From Rhodoferax sp. BLA1 (GTDB lineage: Bacteria; Pseudomonadota; Gammaproteobacteria; Burkholderiales; Burkholderiaceae_C), in NCBI RefSeq assembly GCF_013416775.1, contig NZ_SZVI01000012.1, forward strand, positions 310,001 to 374,000: 64,000 bases of DNA, given 5' to 3'. Shown piece after piece: positions 8,985 through 19,767 of this stretch (within the stretch, counting starts at the first letter, position 1; every line of letters starts with the position of its first letter). The translations under genes were made by a program, and so were the position numbers. Under the pieces are notes generated by a model. It was not told where the DNA came from. It saw only the letters and a program-made list of their open reading frames with translations, and searched no databases.

Positions 8985-10316
8985 ATGTCATCTTTAACCC
9001 CCCAGGACATCGTCGCTGAACTCGACAAACACATTGTTGGCCAGCAGCAGGCCAAACGGGCCGTGGCGATTGCGCTGCGCAACCGCTGGCGCAGGCAGCA
9101 GGTCCACAGCGATCTGCGCGGTGAAATCACCCCCAAGAACATCCTGATGATTGGCCCCACGGGTGTGGGCAAAACCGAGATAGCCCGGCGCCTGGCACGT
9201 CTGGCCGATGCACCGTTCATCAAGGTCGAGGCGACCAAGTTTACCGAGGTCGGGTATGTGGGCAAAGACGTGGATTCGATCATCCGTGATCTGGCGGATG
9301 TGGCGGTCAAGCAAACCCGCCAGGCCGAGATGCACAAAGTGCGGGCCCGCGCCGAAGACGCCGCAGAGGACCGGGTGCTTGACATCCTGATCCCGATGCC
9401 GCGCAAGGAATTTGGCGTGATGGAAGCGCAGGAGCCCGAAAGCGCCGCACGCCAGACCTTTCGCAAGAAGCTGCGTGAGGGGCAGTTGCATGACCGCGAG
9501 ATTGAGCTCGATGTGGCCCAGGCCTCGCCGCGCCTGGAGGTCATGGGCCCGGCGGGCATGGAAGAGATGGCAGAACAGCTGCGCGGTATGTTTGGGCAGC
9601 TCAATACTGGCAAAAAGCAGACCCGCAAGCTCAAGATCAGCGAAGCCCTCAAGCTGCTGGCCGACGATGAAGCCGCCAAACTCGTGAACGACGACGACAT
9701 CAAAACCCAGGCGCTGCAGATGCTGGAGCAAAACGGCATTGTGTTTATTGACGAGATCGACAAGGTGACCTCGCGCGCCGAGAGTGGCAGTGCCGAGGTG
9801 TCACGCCAGGGCGTGCAGCGCGACCTGTTGCCGCTGGTGGAGGGCACCTCGGTGTCGACCAAATACGGCACCGTCAAGACCGACCACATCCTGTTCATCG
9901 CCTCGGGGGCTTTTCATCTGAGCAAGCCCAGTGATCTGATTCCTGAATTGCAGGGGCGTTTTCCGATCCGGGTTGAGCTGCAGTCGCTTTCGGTGGCGGA
10001 TTTTGTCGCGATCCTGACCCAAACCCACGCATCCCTGGTCAAGCAATACCAGGCTTTGCTGGCCACCGAACAGGTGGCGGTGGTTTTCACCGATGAGGGC
10101 ATCACACGCCTGGCGCAGATCGCCTTTGATGTGAATGAGCGCACCGAGAACATTGGTGCACGCAGGTTGTCCACGGTGATGGAGCGCTTGCTCGACGAGG
10201 TGAGTTTCAACGCCAGCCAACTGGGCGGTCAAACGGTGCAGGTGGATGCCGCCTATGTTGAGTCTCGCCTGGCAGAACTCAGCAAAAACGAAGATCTGAG
10301 CCGTTACATCCTGTAA
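8985..10316 (+). CDS. hslU: HslU ATPase (ClpY), unfoldase of HslUV
   Basis: HslU is the AAA+ unfoldase that feeds substrate into HslV. The opening [20 protein letters not shown] is diagnostic. Walker A is GPTGVGKT at residues 57-64 and Walker B FIDEIDK is near residue 250. The intermediate domain lies between them (about 110-235), and the C-terminus ends in SRYIL, which docks into HslV. The length of 443 residues is exact for the family. A perfect 10 bp stem-loop lies 44 bases downstream. Confidence 0.98.
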   Translation: MSSLTPQDIVAELDKHIVGQQQAKRAVAIALRNRWRRQQVHSDLRGEITPKNILMIGPTGVGKTEIARRLARLADAPFIKVEATKFTEVGYVGKDVDSIIRDLADVAVKQTRQAEMHKVRARAEDAAEDRVLDILIPMPRKEFGVMEAQEPESAARQTFRKKLREGQLHDREIELDVAQASPRLEVMGPAGMEEMAEQLRGMFGQLNTGKKQTRKLKISEALKLLADDEAAKLVNDDDIKTQALQMLEQNGIVFIDEIDKVTSRAESGSAEVSRQGVQRDLLPLVEGTSVSTKYGTVKTDHILFIASGAFHLSKPSDLIPELQGRFPIRVELQSLSVADFVAILTQTHASLVKQYQALLATEQVAVVFTDEGITRLAQIAFDVNERTENIGARRLSTVMERLLDEVSFNASQLGGQTVQVDAAYVESRLAELSKNEDLSRYIL

Positions 10317-10360
10317 TCCTCTCTCGGCTGCCGACCGTCATCCGGTAACTTTGCACGTTT

Positions 10361-10385
10361 CTTGAGGATGTTTTTCATCCTCAAG
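10361..10385 (+). terminator. Stem-loop downstream of hslU, possible terminator
   Basis: CTTGAGGATG at 10361-10370 and CATCCTCAAG at 10376-10385 form a perfect 10 bp stem with a TTTTT loop. There is no U-tract after it, so it may act as a weak or Rho-assisted terminator, or as an RNA-stabilising hairpin at the hslVU end. Confidence 0.5.
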
Positions 10386-10525
10386 CATCACTTTCAGTGC
10401 GTCTTCTAAGTGCTTCATTTACAACGATTTTGTCGGACTGTCGCCTTCAAAGTCGCTGCTAAGTTGTTGATTCCATTGTAAAAATTTGTAGTCCGTGTGT
10501 TTGCGGGAAACAATTTTGCTGATAC

Positions 10526-10559
10526 AGTGCAAAAAAGTGCAATTTAGTGGTGAAAAGTG
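10526..10559 (+). promoter_or_regulatory. MraZ operator: four AGTG boxes with 10 bp period
   Basis: AGTG occurs at 10526, 10536, 10546 and 10556, exactly one helical turn apart, 50 bases before the mraZ start. This is the arrangement of MraZ-binding repeats, short G-rich boxes with 10 bp spacing, upstream of dcw clusters in other bacteria. MraZ is expected to bind here and regulate its own operon. A promoter should lie just upstream, but I could not assign convincing -35/-10 hexamers. Confidence 0.75.
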
Positions 10560-10608
10560 CCTTTTCTCTGCGTTTGCTCAACTGGTTTATCCAAAAAGGT
10601 CATTTCAA

Positions 10609-11037
10609 GTGTTTCAAGGGGCTTCCTCATTGAGTCTGGATGCAAAGGGTCGGCTGTCTGTGCCGACCCGGCATCGTGACGTCTTGAGTGCCACTGCGAG
10701 TGGCCAGCTCACCATCACCAAACACCCGGACGGCTGCCTGATGATTTTCGCGCGGCCCGAGTGGGAGAAGTTCCGCGAACGTATTGGCTCGTTGCCGATG
10801 TCGGCGCAGTGGTGGAAACGCATTTTTTTGGGCAATGCCATGGATGTGGAGATCGATGCCACCGGTCGTGTGCTGGTGTCGCCTGAACTGCGCGCGGCCG
10901 CCGGCATCACCAAGGAAGCGGTGTTGCTGGGCATGGGCAGCTACTTTGAGCTCTGGGACAAAGCGACCTACGACGCCAAAGAAGCCCAGGCCATGCAGGG
11001 CGGCATGCCCGATGTTTTCAAAGACTTTGCGTTCTGA
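10609..11037 (+). CDS. mraZ: Transcriptional regulator MraZ
   Basis: MraZ is an AbrB-like DNA-binding protein that opens and regulates the dcw cluster. GTG 10609 gives [19 protein letters not shown], the conserved family N-terminus, and 142 residues, the normal length. The frame is open back to 10495, but that part contains the MraZ boxes and is not coding. Two tandem DxxGR half-motifs are visible (DAKGRLSVP and [10 protein letters not shown]), one in each repeat of the double AbrB-like fold. rsmH starts nine bases downstream. Confidence 0.95.
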   Translation: MFQGASSLSLDAKGRLSVPTRHRDVLSATASGQLTITKHPDGCLMIFARPEWEKFRERIGSLPMSAQWWKRIFLGNAMDVEIDATGRVLVSPELRAAAGITKEAVLLGMGSYFELWDKATYDAKEAQAMQGGMPDVFKDFAF

Positions 11038-11046
11038 AGGCCAGCG

Positions 11047-12000
11047 GTGGACAACGCATGGACACACACCACCGTGTTGTTGGGCGAGGCAGTTGATGCT
11101 TTGCTTGGCAACGCTGACACGACTGGCCCCAGCCCGGCGCAACCCGTGTATGTGGACGCCACCTTTGGCCGAGGTGGCCACAGCCGCCTGATTCTGTCGC
11201 GATTGGCCGCAGACGCGCGGCTGATTGCGTTTGACAAAGACCCCGATGCCCTGGCGGAGGCCGCCAACATCACCGACCCGCGTTTTTCGATTCGCCACCA
11301 GGGTTTCAGGCATCTGGATGAGTTGCCTGCAGCCAGCGTGGCCGGGGTTTTGCTTGATTTGGGTATCAGCTCGCCGCAGGTGGACAACCCGGCGCGGGGT
11401 TTCAGTTTCAGGTTCGAAGGTCCTCTGGATATGCGCATGGACACAACCCGTGGCACCTCGGTGGCGCAATGGCTGGCCCATGCGGAAGTCGATCAAATAA
11501 CGGAGGTGATTCGTGACTATGGCGAAGAACGGTTTGCTGGCCCCATTGCAAAGGCGATTGTTGCGCGCCGACAGGCTCGGGGCCCCATTTCAACCACCAC
11601 TGAACTGGCCCAACTCGTGGCTGACACGGTCAAAACCCGCGAGCCGGGCCAGAACCCTGCAACGCGCACATTTCAGGCTTTTCGGATTTTCATCAACGCC
11701 GAGCTTGAAGAGCTGCAACAGGCGTTAGACGGCGCGCTCAAGGTGCTTCAGCCCGGTGGGCGGTTGGTGGTGATCAGTTTCCATTCGCTGGAAGACCGCA
11801 TCGTCAAACAGTTCATCACCCAGCACGCCAAAGAGGTGTACGACCGCCGTGCCCCGTTTGCCGCGCCCCAGGTGATGCACCTCAAGGCGCTGGGTCGCAC
11901 GCGTCCGGGCGCCGCCGAGGTGGCGGCCAACCCGCGCGCCCGCAGCGCGATCATGCGGGTGGCTGAACGCACGGCTGAGCCGATCAAGGGGGGCGCATGA
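11047..12000 (+). CDS. rsmH: 16S rRNA (cytosine(1402)-N(4))-methyltransferase
   Basis: RsmH (MraW) N4-methylates C1402 of 16S rRNA using SAM. The start is GTG. The conserved [13 protein letters not shown] opening, [14 protein letters not shown]-binding loop, [12 protein letters not shown] and [13 protein letters not shown] motifs are all present, and 317 residues is a normal length. It is the second gene of the dcw cluster. ftsL overlaps its last codon by ATGA, implying translational coupling. Confidence 0.97.
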   Translation: MDNAWTHTTVLLGEAVDALLGNADTTGPSPAQPVYVDATFGRGGHSRLILSRLAADARLIAFDKDPDALAEAANITDPRFSIRHQGFRHLDELPAASVAGVLLDLGISSPQVDNPARGFSFRFEGPLDMRMDTTRGTSVAQWLAHAEVDQITEVIRDYGEERFAGPIAKAIVARRQARGPISTTTELAQLVADTVKTREPGQNPATRTFQAFRIFINAELEELQQALDGALKVLQPGGRLVVISFHSLEDRIVKQFITQHAKEVYDRRAPFAAPQVMHLKALGRTRPGAAEVAANPRARSAIMRVAERTAEPIKGGA

Positions 12001-12326
12001 TGCGTCTGAACCTGTTGCTGCTGCTCGGTGTGGTGCTCAGCGCCCTCTACCTGGTGAATGTGCAGTACGAGTCGCGCCATCTGTTTTCGGAGCTCGACCG
12101 TGCCCGGGCCCAGGCGCACAAGCTGGAACTTGAAAACGAGCGCTTGCAAGTGGAGAAACGCGCGCAATCCACCTCGGCGCGGATCGAGGGGCTGGCCAAG
12201 TCGCGTTTGCAGATGCGTCCGGCCAACCCGGCCATCACCACCTATGTGGCTTATGCCGCCAGTGCTGCTGAGCAGCCCGGTGCTGATCGACCGACCAACT
12301 CCAGCAGCAGCGGACGGGTGAGATGA
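11997..12326 (+). CDS. ftsL: Cell division protein FtsL
   Basis: FtsL is a bitopic inner-membrane protein that forms a complex with FtsQ and FtsB to activate FtsWI. There is a short cytoplasmic N-terminus, one membrane segment at about residues 3-20, and a heptad-like coiled coil at about 25-65. The Ala/Ser-rich tail is unconserved. The identification rests on position between rsmH and ftsI, size (109 residues) and architecture, because FtsL sequences diverge quickly. Its start overlaps rsmH and its end overlaps ftsI by ATGA. ATG 12000 is an equally possible start. Confidence 0.92.
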   Translation: MMRLNLLLLLGVVLSALYLVNVQYESRHLFSELDRARAQAHKLELENERLQVEKRAQSTSARIEGLAKSRLQMRPANPAITTYVAYAASAAEQPGADRPTNSSSSGRVR

Positions 12327-14056
12327 GCCGCAGCATTGCCTACAACTCCAGCCCCCTGTTGGCCAGCCCGACCCCGGTCTGGCGCAGCAAGTTCATTGTG
12401 GCCGCGATTGCCCTGGCTTTTGCCGGACTGGCCGGGCGCGCGGTCTACATTCAGGTGCTTGAAAACGACTTTTTCCAGCGGCAGGGTGAGGTGCGTTTTG
12501 CCCGCACGCTGGCGCTGCCGGCCAGTCGCGGACGCATTTTGGACCGCAATGGGGTGATTCTGGCCTCCAGCATCCCGGTGCCCAGTATCTGGGCGATTCC
12601 CGAAGATGTGGGCCGCGATCCGGTCAAGCTCAAGAAGCTGGCCAAATTGCTGGGTCTGACGATGACCGATCTCAACAAGAAGCTGGAAGACGAGGACAAG
12701 AGTTTTGTCTGGCTCAAGCGGCAGGTCGATGAGTCGGTTGGCAAAGAGATCGAGGCTCTGGCCATCAAAGGCATCTACCAGCGCAAGGAATACAAACGCC
12801 AGTACCCGGAAGGTGAGGCAGCCGCCCATGTGGTGGGCTTCACCAGTGTCGAAGACATGGGCCAGGAGGGCATCGAGCTGGCCTTCAACAAGTACCTGGG
12901 TGGGCGCAGCGGTTCGCGCCGGGTCATCAAGGACCGCATGGGCCGGGTGGTGGAAGCCGTGGGTGAGCAGATCGCCCCGGTGGATGGCCGTGACCTGCAG
13001 CTCAGCATCGACAGCAAGGTGCAGTTTTTTGCCTTCCAGACCCTCAAGGAAGCGGTGTTGCAACACAAGGCCAAAGCCGGCAGCGTGGTGGTGCTTGATG
13101 TGCACACCGGCGAGGTGCTGGCGTTGGCCAACTACCCCAGTTTTGTGCCGGACAAACGCCAGAACCTCAGCGGTGAACAGCTGCGTAACCGGGCCTTGAC
13201 CGATAGTTTTGAGCCGGGTTCGACCATGAAGCCCTTTGTCATAGGGCTGGCGCTCAACACCGGGCGCGTCACTCCCAACACCCCGATCCAGACCGCACCT
13301 GGGCGTTTGACCATTGGCAGCGCCACCATTTCCGACTCACACGCGCACGGTGTGCTCTCTGTCAGCGAGGTGATCCAGAAGTCCAGCAACATCGGCACCG
13401 CCAAGATCGCGCTGCAAATGCCCGCGCGCGAGATGTGGGAGATGTTCAGCAACGTGGGTTTTGGCCAGAAACCGCAGGTGCCGTTCCCGGGCGCAGTGAG
13501 TGGCCGCCTGCGCCCCTACAAAGGCTGGCGGCCGATTGAGCAGGCCACCATGAGTTACGGCTACGGCCTGTCGGTCAGCCTGATGCAGTTGGCCCATGCC
13601 TACACGGTGTTTGGCCGTGACGGTGACCTGGCTCCGATCTCGATGCTCAAGGTGGACAACCCGGTCGGCGGCCAGCCGGTGTTCCAGAGCAAGGTGGCAC
13701 GCGATGTGCGCACCATGTTGCACATGGTGGTCGGCCCCGGTGGTACCGCCTCCAAGGCGCAGACCATGGGTTATTCGGTGGGTGGCAAAACCGGTACCGC
13801 CCACAAGCAGGAGGGCCGGGGTTATGCCGGTCACCGTTACCGGGGCGTGTTTGCCGGTCTGGCACCGATCGACGCGCCACGGATTGTGGTGGCGGTGATG
13901 ATTGACGAGCCCAGCAATGGCAAATATTTTGGGGGCGACACGGCCGCGCCGGTGTTCAGCAAAACCGTGCAACAAACCCTGCGGGTGCTGGGCATTGCAC
14001 CCGACATGACGGTGGTGCCCCAGGTGGTCACCGAGACCGTCGAGGAGTCCTTCTGA
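12323..14056 (+). CDS. ftsI: Peptidoglycan D,D-transpeptidase FtsI (PBP3)
   Basis: FtsI crosslinks septal murein in the periplasm. A membrane anchor spans about residues 24-44, followed by the PBP dimer domain (LPASRGRILDRNG) and a transpeptidase domain. The three active-site motifs are intact: S300-T-M-K303, S354-S-N356 and K489-T-G491. The length of 577 residues is typical. It overlaps ftsL upstream and shares one base with murE downstream (TGATG), so translation is probably coupled. Confidence 0.98.
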   Translation: MSRSIAYNSSPLLASPTPVWRSKFIVAAIALAFAGLAGRAVYIQVLENDFFQRQGEVRFARTLALPASRGRILDRNGVILASSIPVPSIWAIPEDVGRDPVKLKKLAKLLGLTMTDLNKKLEDEDKSFVWLKRQVDESVGKEIEALAIKGIYQRKEYKRQYPEGEAAAHVVGFTSVEDMGQEGIELAFNKYLGGRSGSRRVIKDRMGRVVEAVGEQIAPVDGRDLQLSIDSKVQFFAFQTLKEAVLQHKAKAGSVVVLDVHTGEVLALANYPSFVPDKRQNLSGEQLRNRALTDSFEPGSTMKPFVIGLALNTGRVTPNTPIQTAPGRLTIGSATISDSHAHGVLSVSEVIQKSSNIGTAKIALQMPAREMWEMFSNVGFGQKPQVPFPGAVSGRLRPYKGWRPIEQATMSYGYGLSVSLMQLAHAYTVFGRDGDLAPISMLKVDNPVGGQPVFQSKVARDVRTMLHMVVGPGGTASKAQTMGYSVGGKTGTAHKQEGRGYAGHRYRGVFAGLAPIDAPRIVVAVMIDEPSNGKYFGGDTAAPVFSKTVQQTLRVLGIAPDMTVVPQVVTETVEESF

Positions 14057-15570
14057 TGCGGCATCTGTCCAGCCCCCAAGACGCCGTGTCCTGGTTGCGC
14101 GCGCAGGTAAGTGGCAACTTGCGCACCGACAGCCGCCAGTTGCAGCCCGGTGACGGTTTTCTGGCCTGGCCTGGTGCCGCAGTGGATGCACGCCAACATG
14201 TGACCGGTGCGTTGGCGGCGGGTGCGGCGGCCTGTCTGGTGGAGCAAGCGGGTGTCGAGGCCTTTGCTTTTGACGACCCCCTTGTGGCCAGTTACAGCGG
14301 TCTCAAGGCCGCCAGTGGTCCGCTCGCCAGCCTGTACTTTGGCCAGCCCAGCCAAGCCTTGCAGGTGCTGGCGGTCACCGGCACCAACGGCAAAACCTCC
14401 ACCGCCTGGTGGTTGGCCCAGGCACTCTCGAATTTGAAGCAGGTGGCGCCCATTCCATGCGGGCTGGTAGGCACTTTGGGCATTGGTGTGCCGCCCGATG
14501 TGGTGAGCACCGGCCTGACCACGCCCGACCCGGTGGCGCTGCAGTCGGCGTTTGCGCGTTTTGTGGCTCAGGGCTTTGGTGCCTGCGCCATCGAGGCGTC
14601 GTCGATTGGCATCGAAGAGCACCGCCTGGACGGCACGCAGATTCACACCGCGATCCTGACCAATCTGACGCAGGACCACCTGGATTACCACGGCAGCATG
14701 GAAGCCTATTGGCAGGCCAAGAGCAAACTGTTTGCCTGGCCCGGCCTGCGCGCGGCGGTGGTCAATGTGGATGACACCTACGGCGCTGATCTGGCCCAAA
14801 CCCTGGCGGGTACCGCACTCGATCTCTGGAGTGTGTCGATGTTGCCCGGTGCGGGCAACAGCGCGCGCCTGCAGGCGCAGGCGATTGACTACAGCCAGGG
14901 CGGCACCCGTTTCACGGTCGTGGAAGCTGAGCAGGCGCTGTCACTGGCCACCGGCCTGATTGGTGACTACAACGTGGCCAACCTGCTGGGTGTGATCGCG
15001 ACTTTGCGCAGCCTGGGTGTGCCGCTGGCAGCGGCGGTGGATGCCTGCTCGGCCTTGACCCCGGTGCCGGGGCGTATGGAATGTGTCAACCAGCCGGGGC
15101 AGCCACTGGTGGCGGTGGACTACGCCCACACCCCTGACGCCTTGGCCAAGGCGCTCGATGCTTTGAAGCCTGTTGCCGAGCAACGTGGTGGCCAGCTTTG
15201 GTGTGTGTTTGGGTGTGGTGGTGACCGCGACACCCGCAAACGCCCGCTGATGGGCGCGGTGGCCGCGAGCCATGCCGACCGGGTGCTGGTGACCAGCGAC
15301 AACCCGCGCAGCGAGGCGCCCGACGCCATCATTTGCCAGATTTTGCTGGGCCTGAGTGGGGTGCCGGGTGTCATGGTGGAGCCAGACCGCGCCCGCGCCA
15401 TCGCGCAGGCACTGACGCAAGCCGCCGCAGCCGATGTGGTGCTGGTGGCAGGCAAGGGGCACGAGGATTACCAGGAAATCGCCGGCAAGCGTCACCCGTT
15501 CCTGGACCTGGACCAGGTGCGCCAGGCACTGGCGCAACGTGCTCCAAACGCCAACGGGGTGGACGCATGA
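14056..15570 (+). CDS. murE: UDP-MurNAc-L-Ala-D-Glu:meso-diaminopimelate ligase
   Basis: MurE adds meso-diaminopimelate, the product of DapF, to UDP-MurNAc dipeptide in the cytoplasm. The ATP loop TGTNGKTST has its lysine at residue 113. The DNPR motif (VTSDNPRSEAPD) near residue 417 selects diaminopimelate over lysine. The length of 504 residues is normal. The stop overlaps the murF start as ATGA. Confidence 0.98.
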   Translation: MRHLSSPQDAVSWLRAQVSGNLRTDSRQLQPGDGFLAWPGAAVDARQHVTGALAAGAAACLVEQAGVEAFAFDDPLVASYSGLKAASGPLASLYFGQPSQALQVLAVTGTNGKTSTAWWLAQALSNLKQVAPIPCGLVGTLGIGVPPDVVSTGLTTPDPVALQSAFARFVAQGFGACAIEASSIGIEEHRLDGTQIHTAILTNLTQDHLDYHGSMEAYWQAKSKLFAWPGLRAAVVNVDDTYGADLAQTLAGTALDLWSVSMLPGAGNSARLQAQAIDYSQGGTRFTVVEAEQALSLATGLIGDYNVANLLGVIATLRSLGVPLAAAVDACSALTPVPGRMECVNQPGQPLVAVDYAHTPDALAKALDALKPVAEQRGGQLWCVFGCGGDRDTRKRPLMGAVAASHADRVLVTSDNPRSEAPDAIICQILLGLSGVPGVMVEPDRARAIAQALTQAAAADVVLVAGKGHEDYQEIAGKRHPFLDLDQVRQALAQRAPNANGVDA

Positions 15571-16991
15571 GCACCCTGATGACCCTGCAACAAGCTGCCT
15601 GCTGGCTCGATCAGGCGCAAACCGTGGGAATGGACGCGACTGTGCCGGTGGCGATTGCCCGGGTGCACAGCGACACCCGTAGCCTGCAGCCCGGTGACCT
15701 GTTTGTGGCGCTGCGTGGTGAACGTTTTGACGCCAATGCTTTCCTGGCCGAGGCCAAGGCCAAAGGAGCGGTCGCTGCCATTTGCCAGGGCGAAGGCGCC
15801 GCTGCCCAACTGGTGCAAGCCGGTTTGCCTGGTTTGGTGGTGCCCGATGCGCGGCTGTCGCTGGCACAGCTGGCCACGCAGCACCGTGCCCGGTTTGCGC
15901 TGCCCTTGATCACGGTGACCGGCAGCAATGGCAAAACCACGGTGACCCAGATGGTCGCGGCCATCTTGCGTGCCCACCAAGGCGCCGCCGCTCTGTCCAC
16001 CCAAGGCAACTTCAACAACGACATTGGCGTGCCGCTCACCGTGCTGCGTCTGACCCCGGCCAACACCATCGCGGTGGTTGAACTGGGCATGAACCACCCC
16101 GGTGAAATTGCCACGCTGGCGGCCATTGCCCAGCCCACGGTGGCGCTGGTCAACAACGCCCAGCGTGAGCACCTCGAATTCATGCACACGGTGCAGGCCG
16201 TGGCTGAGGAAAACGGCTCGGTGATCCATGCGCTGCCTGTTGACGGCGTGGCGGTGTTCCCGGCGGACGACGTCTACAGCCCGGTCTGGGCAGCCTTGGC
16301 GGGTCAGCGCCAAGTGCTGACTTTTGCGGCGCAGGCTCAGGCGGGTGCCGATGTGTTTGTGCTGCAAGCCGGTTGGCAGAACGCCGCCTGGCACGTCAGC
16401 GCCAGCACACCCGCCGGTGCGCTGTCCTACAGCTTGCACATCGCCGGTGCCCACAACGTCAAGAACTCCCTTGCAGCGGTGGCCTGTGCCCTGGCAGCCG
16501 GTGTGCCGCTGGCCGCCATCGCGCAGGGGTTGAGTGCGTTTGAACCGGTCAAAGGCCGCAGCCGGGCACTGCAGCTGCAGCACCTGGGTCGCGCCATCAC
16601 CGTGGTGGACGACACCTACAACGCCAACCCGGACTCGGTACGCGCCGCCATCGACGTGTTGGCGGCTTTACCCGGGCCGCGTCTGCTGGTGCTCGGCGAC
16701 ATGGGCGAGGTGGGTGACCAGGGCCCGCAGTTCCATGCCGAGGCGCTGGCCCATGCCCGCCAGAAGAATATAGAAAAAGTGCTTGTGACCGGTATACAAA
16801 CTGGGCAGGCAGCTATGAATTTTGAAGAGATCAAGGTGTACCCCGAGATGATGGATTTACAAGCGGCGGTGCTCAGCACCTTGCCGGAGGTGGCCAGTGT
16901 GCTGGTCAAAGGTTCGCGTTTCATGAAGATGGAGCGCGTGGTGGAGGCACTGCTGGCCACCGCTGACGCATCCAAGGGGGTCACATGCTGA
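15567..16991 (+). CDS. murF: UDP-MurNAc-tripeptide:D-Ala-D-Ala ligase
   Basis: MurF adds D-Ala-D-Ala to complete the UDP-MurNAc pentapeptide. ATG 15567 overlaps the murE stop by ATGA; the frame is open back to 15333 but that part is inside murE. Motifs include the ATP loop [13 protein letters not shown] near residue 118, EHLEFMHTV, and [12 protein letters not shown] near residue 345. With this start it has 474 residues, close to family size. Residues about 401-420 are encoded by a diverged copy of the dispersed repeat, close to the C-terminal domain. The end overlaps mraY by seven bases. Confidence 0.97.
   Translation: MSTLMTLQQAACWLDQAQTVGMDATVPVAIARVHSDTRSLQPGDLFVALRGERFDANAFLAEAKAKGAVAAICQGEGAAAQLVQAGLPGLVVPDARLSLAQLATQHRARFALPLITVTGSNGKTTVTQMVAAILRAHQGAAALSTQGNFNNDIGVPLTVLRLTPANTIAVVELGMNHPGEIATLAAIAQPTVALVNNAQREHLEFMHTVQAVAEENGSVIHALPVDGVAVFPADDVYSPVWAALAGQRQVLTFAAQAQAGADVFVLQAGWQNAAWHVSASTPAGALSYSLHIAGAHNVKNSLAAVACALAAGVPLAAIAQGLSAFEPVKGRSRALQLQHLGRAITVVDDTYNANPDSVRAAIDVLAALPGPRLLVLGDMGEVGDQGPQFHAEALAHARQKNIEKVLVTGIQTGQAAMNFEEIKVYPEMMDLQAAVLSTLPEVASVLVKGSRFMKMERVVEALLATADASKGVTC
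16768..16823 (-). repeat. Dispersed palindromic repeat, diverged copy in murF
   Basis: On the minus strand the segment begins AAAATTCATAGCTGCCTGCC, matching the repeat's outer AGCTGC arm and AT-rich edge. The second arm is diverged. It is read in frame through murF. Confidence 0.45.
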
Positions 16992-18163
16992 TCTGGCTGG
17001 CCCAATGGTTGCAAACCCTCTCGCCCGAACTGGGCTTTTTGCGGGTGTTCCAGTACCAGACCTTCCGCGCGGTGATGGCTGCGATGACTGCGCTGCTGAT
17101 GGGCATTGCCGCCGGTCCCTGGGTGATTCGCCGCCTGACCGCCCTCAAGATTGGCCAACCGATCCGCGGCTACGGCATGGAGTCGCACCTGGTCAAAAGT
17201 GGCACACCCACCATGGGTGGTGTGCTGATTCTGCTGAGCATTGCGCTCTCGACCCTGTTGTGGTTTGACTGGAGCAACCGCTTTGTCTGGATCGTGTTGC
17301 TGGTGACCCTGGGTTTTGGTGCGATTGGTTGGTCGGACGACTGGCGCAAGGTGGTCAACAAAGACCCAGAGGGCATGCCCTCGCGCGAAAAATACCTGTG
17401 GCAGTCGCTGATTGGTTTGGCAGCGGCGCTGTACCTGGTGTTCAGCATTTCCGAGAACACCAACTACCGCGTGCTGGAGCTGTTCTTCACCTGGGTGCAG
17501 TCGGGGTTCGATCTGAGCCTGCCACCCAAGGCTGGGCTGATGGTGCCGTTTTTCAAGGAAATCAGCTACCCGCTCGGTGTGCTGGGTTTTGTGATCCTGA
17601 CCTATCTGGTGATTGTGGGTTCCAGCAACGCGGTGAACCTGACCGACGGACTGGACGGCCTGGCGATCATGCCGGTGGTGATGGTCGGTGCCTGCCTGGG
17701 CATTTTTGCCTACGTCACCGGCAACGCGGTGTTTGCCCGTTACCTGTTTTTGCCGCACATCCCCGGGGCCGGTGAGCTGATGATTTTTTGTGCCGCGATG
17801 GCCGGAGCCGGGCTGGCCTTTTTGTGGTTCAACGCGCATCCGGCCCAGGTCTTCATGGGTGACGTGGGCGCGCTGGCGCTCGGTGGTGCTCTGGGCACCA
17901 TCGCGGTGATTGTTCGGCAAGAGATTGTGCTGGCGATCATGGGTGGCATTTTTGTGGCGGAAGCCGTCTCGGTGATGCTGCAGGTGACTTATTTCAAATA
18001 CACCAAGAAACGTTTTGGCAGCGGCAAACGCCTGCTCAAGATGGCGCCCTTGCACCACCATTTTGAGAAAACCGGCTGGAAAGAAACCCAGGTGGTGGTG
18101 CGCTTCTGGATCATCACCATGCTCTTGTGCCTGATTGGCCTGTCCACCTTGAAGCTGAGGTGA
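16985..18163 (+). CDS. mraY: Phospho-N-acetylmuramoyl-pentapeptide-transferase
   Basis: MraY transfers phospho-MurNAc-pentapeptide to undecaprenyl phosphate, forming lipid I at the inner membrane. The protein is polytopic, about ten membrane segments, with signature loops KSGTPTMGG, the [10 protein letters not shown] aspartate motif and [17 protein letters not shown]. The length of 392 residues is typical. It overlaps the murF end and is followed by murD two bases after its stop. Confidence 0.98.
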   Translation: MLIWLAQWLQTLSPELGFLRVFQYQTFRAVMAAMTALLMGIAAGPWVIRRLTALKIGQPIRGYGMESHLVKSGTPTMGGVLILLSIALSTLLWFDWSNRFVWIVLLVTLGFGAIGWSDDWRKVVNKDPEGMPSREKYLWQSLIGLAAALYLVFSISENTNYRVLELFFTWVQSGFDLSLPPKAGLMVPFFKEISYPLGVLGFVILTYLVIVGSSNAVNLTDGLDGLAIMPVVMVGACLGIFAYVTGNAVFARYLFLPHIPGAGELMIFCAAMAGAGLAFLWFNAHPAQVFMGDVGALALGGALGTIAVIVRQEIVLAIMGGIFVAEAVSVMLQVTYFKYTKKRFGSGKRLLKMAPLHHHFEKTGWKETQVVVRFWIITMLLCLIGLSTLKLR

Positions 18164-18165
18164 CC

Positions 18166-19767
18166 ATGACAACGACACCCCTTGACACCACGATCACCGC
18201 ATTGCCCCCCGAGGGGGCTTTGGCCGTTTTGGAACAGCCCGCCAGCACCCCACACCCGCTGCAAGACCAGCCCGTGCTGATCCTGGGCCTGGGTGCCTCT
18301 GGCCTGGCGATGGCGCGCTGGTGTGTCCGCTGTGGTGCCCAGGTCACCGTGGCCGACACCCGCAGCGCACCGCCACAGTTGGCCACGCTGCACAGTGAGC
18401 TGCCCGGCGTCCAGTTTGTGGGTGGCGCCTTCACTGCGGCGCTGGTGCAGGGCACCAATCCGCGTGCGGTGTTCAAGAGCCCGGGTCTGAGTCCGGTCGA
18501 GGTTGCTCCTGTCTTTGAAGCGGCCAAGGCAATGAGTATCTGGGCTGCAGGCGAACTGGGCTTGTATGCGCAGGCGCTGGCACAGTTGAAGGCAGAGCGC
18601 GGCTACGCGCCTGCGGTGTTGGCCATCACCGGCACCAATGGCAAAACCACCGTCACCTCACTGACCGGTCAGCTGGTCGAGCGTGCCGGTAAAACGGTGG
18701 CGCTGGCGGGCAACATCGGCCCGACCTTGCTCGACACCTTGGCCCAGCATCTGGACAACAACACCCTGCCCGAGGTCTGGGTGCTGGAGTTGTCGAGCTT
18801 CCAGCTTGACGGTGAAACCGGTTTTGAGCCGACGGCTGGTGCGGTGCTCAACATCACCCAGGACCACCTGGATTGGCATGGCTCCATGGCCGCCTACGCC
18901 GAGGCCAAGCGCCATGTCTTTGGCCAAACGGGTCTGATGGTGCTCAACCGTGAAGACGAGGCGGTGATGGCGATGCTGCCACCACCCGTCAAGGTCAAGC
19001 TGCAAAAGCCTCTGCAGCGCAACTGCATTCTGTTTGGTGGCGATTTGCCGCGGCGCCCGGGTGACTTTGGCATTGAGAGTGTCAACGGCATGACCTGGCT
19101 GGTGCGGGCCCAGGACGCGGACGAAACCAAACGCAAGCGCAGCGAGGCGGCGGACGAGCTGTTCATTCAGCGCCTGATGCCGGCTGACGCCCTGCGCATC
19201 CGGGGCCGCCACAATGCGATCAACGCCTTGTCGGCGCTGGCCCTGGCCAGTGCGGCGGGTTGTGCGCTGGCACCGATGTTGTACGGCCTGCGCGAATACA
19301 CCGGTGAACCGCACCGGGTGCAGCCAATCGGCACCGTCAACGCCGTCGAGTATTTTGACGACAGCAAAGGCACCAATGTGGGCGCCACCGTGGCCGCCTT
19401 GATGGGCCTGGGCGCCGACCGCAAGGTGATCGTGATTCTGGGGGGAGAGGGCAAGGGCCAGGACTTCGGACCCTTGGCCGAGCCGGTGCGCCGCTATGTG
19501 CGTTCGGTGCTGCTGATCGGGCGCGACGCACCGCAGATCCGCGCTGCGTTGTTGGATACCGGTGTGCCGCTGTTGGACGCCAGCTCGATGCTGGACGCGG
19601 TGGAACAGGCCAGCACCCTGGCGCAAGCCGGTGATGCGGTGTTGATGTCGCCGGCGTGCGCCAGTTTTGACATGTTTGACAACTACGAACACCGTGCCCA
19701 GGTGTTTGTGCAGTCGGTGGCCCAACTGGCCAGCGACGCGGGTGTGATGCTGGAGGCGGGTGCATGA
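18166..19767 (+). CDS. murD: UDP-MurNAc-L-alanine:D-glutamate ligase
   Basis: MurD adds D-glutamate to UDP-MurNAc-L-Ala. The NAD-like N-terminal fold begins near residue 30 ([17 protein letters not shown]), the ATP loop is [12 protein letters not shown], and the KGTNVGAT motif lies further on. ATG 18166 follows the mraY stop by two bases; the frame is open back to 18127. At 533 residues it is well above the E. coli length of 438. It has about 28 extra N-terminal residues, which are partly encoded by a GC-rich hairpin (GCCCCC at 18204-18209, GGGGGC at 18213-18218). A charged insertion also precedes the [13 protein letters not shown] segment. Confidence 0.97.
   Translation: MTTTPLDTTITALPPEGALAVLEQPASTPHPLQDQPVLILGLGASGLAMARWCVRCGAQVTVADTRSAPPQLATLHSELPGVQFVGGAFTAALVQGTNPRAVFKSPGLSPVEVAPVFEAAKAMSIWAAGELGLYAQALAQLKAERGYAPAVLAITGTNGKTTVTSLTGQLVERAGKTVALAGNIGPTLLDTLAQHLDNNTLPEVWVLELSSFQLDGETGFEPTAGAVLNITQDHLDWHGSMAAYAEAKRHVFGQTGLMVLNREDEAVMAMLPPPVKVKLQKPLQRNCILFGGDLPRRPGDFGIESVNGMTWLVRAQDADETKRKRSEAADELFIQRLMPADALRIRGRHNAINALSALALASAAGCALAPMLYGLREYTGEPHRVQPIGTVNAVEYFDDSKGTNVGATVAALMGLGADRKVIVILGGEGKGQDFGPLAEPVRRYVRSVLLIGRDAPQIRAALLDTGVPLLDASSMLDAVEQASTLAQAGDAVLMSPACASFDMFDNYEHRAQVFVQSVAQLASDAGVMLEAGA

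Noticed and set aside
10317-10608. A small gene upstream of mraZ, or an N-terminally extended MraZ from 10495
   Set aside because: The region holds a hairpin and the four MraZ boxes; conserved MraZ sequence begins at GTG 10609.
16616-18178. Antisense frame opposite mraY
   Set aside because: Same reasoning; Gln/His/Arg-rich product opposite a clear membrane protein gene.
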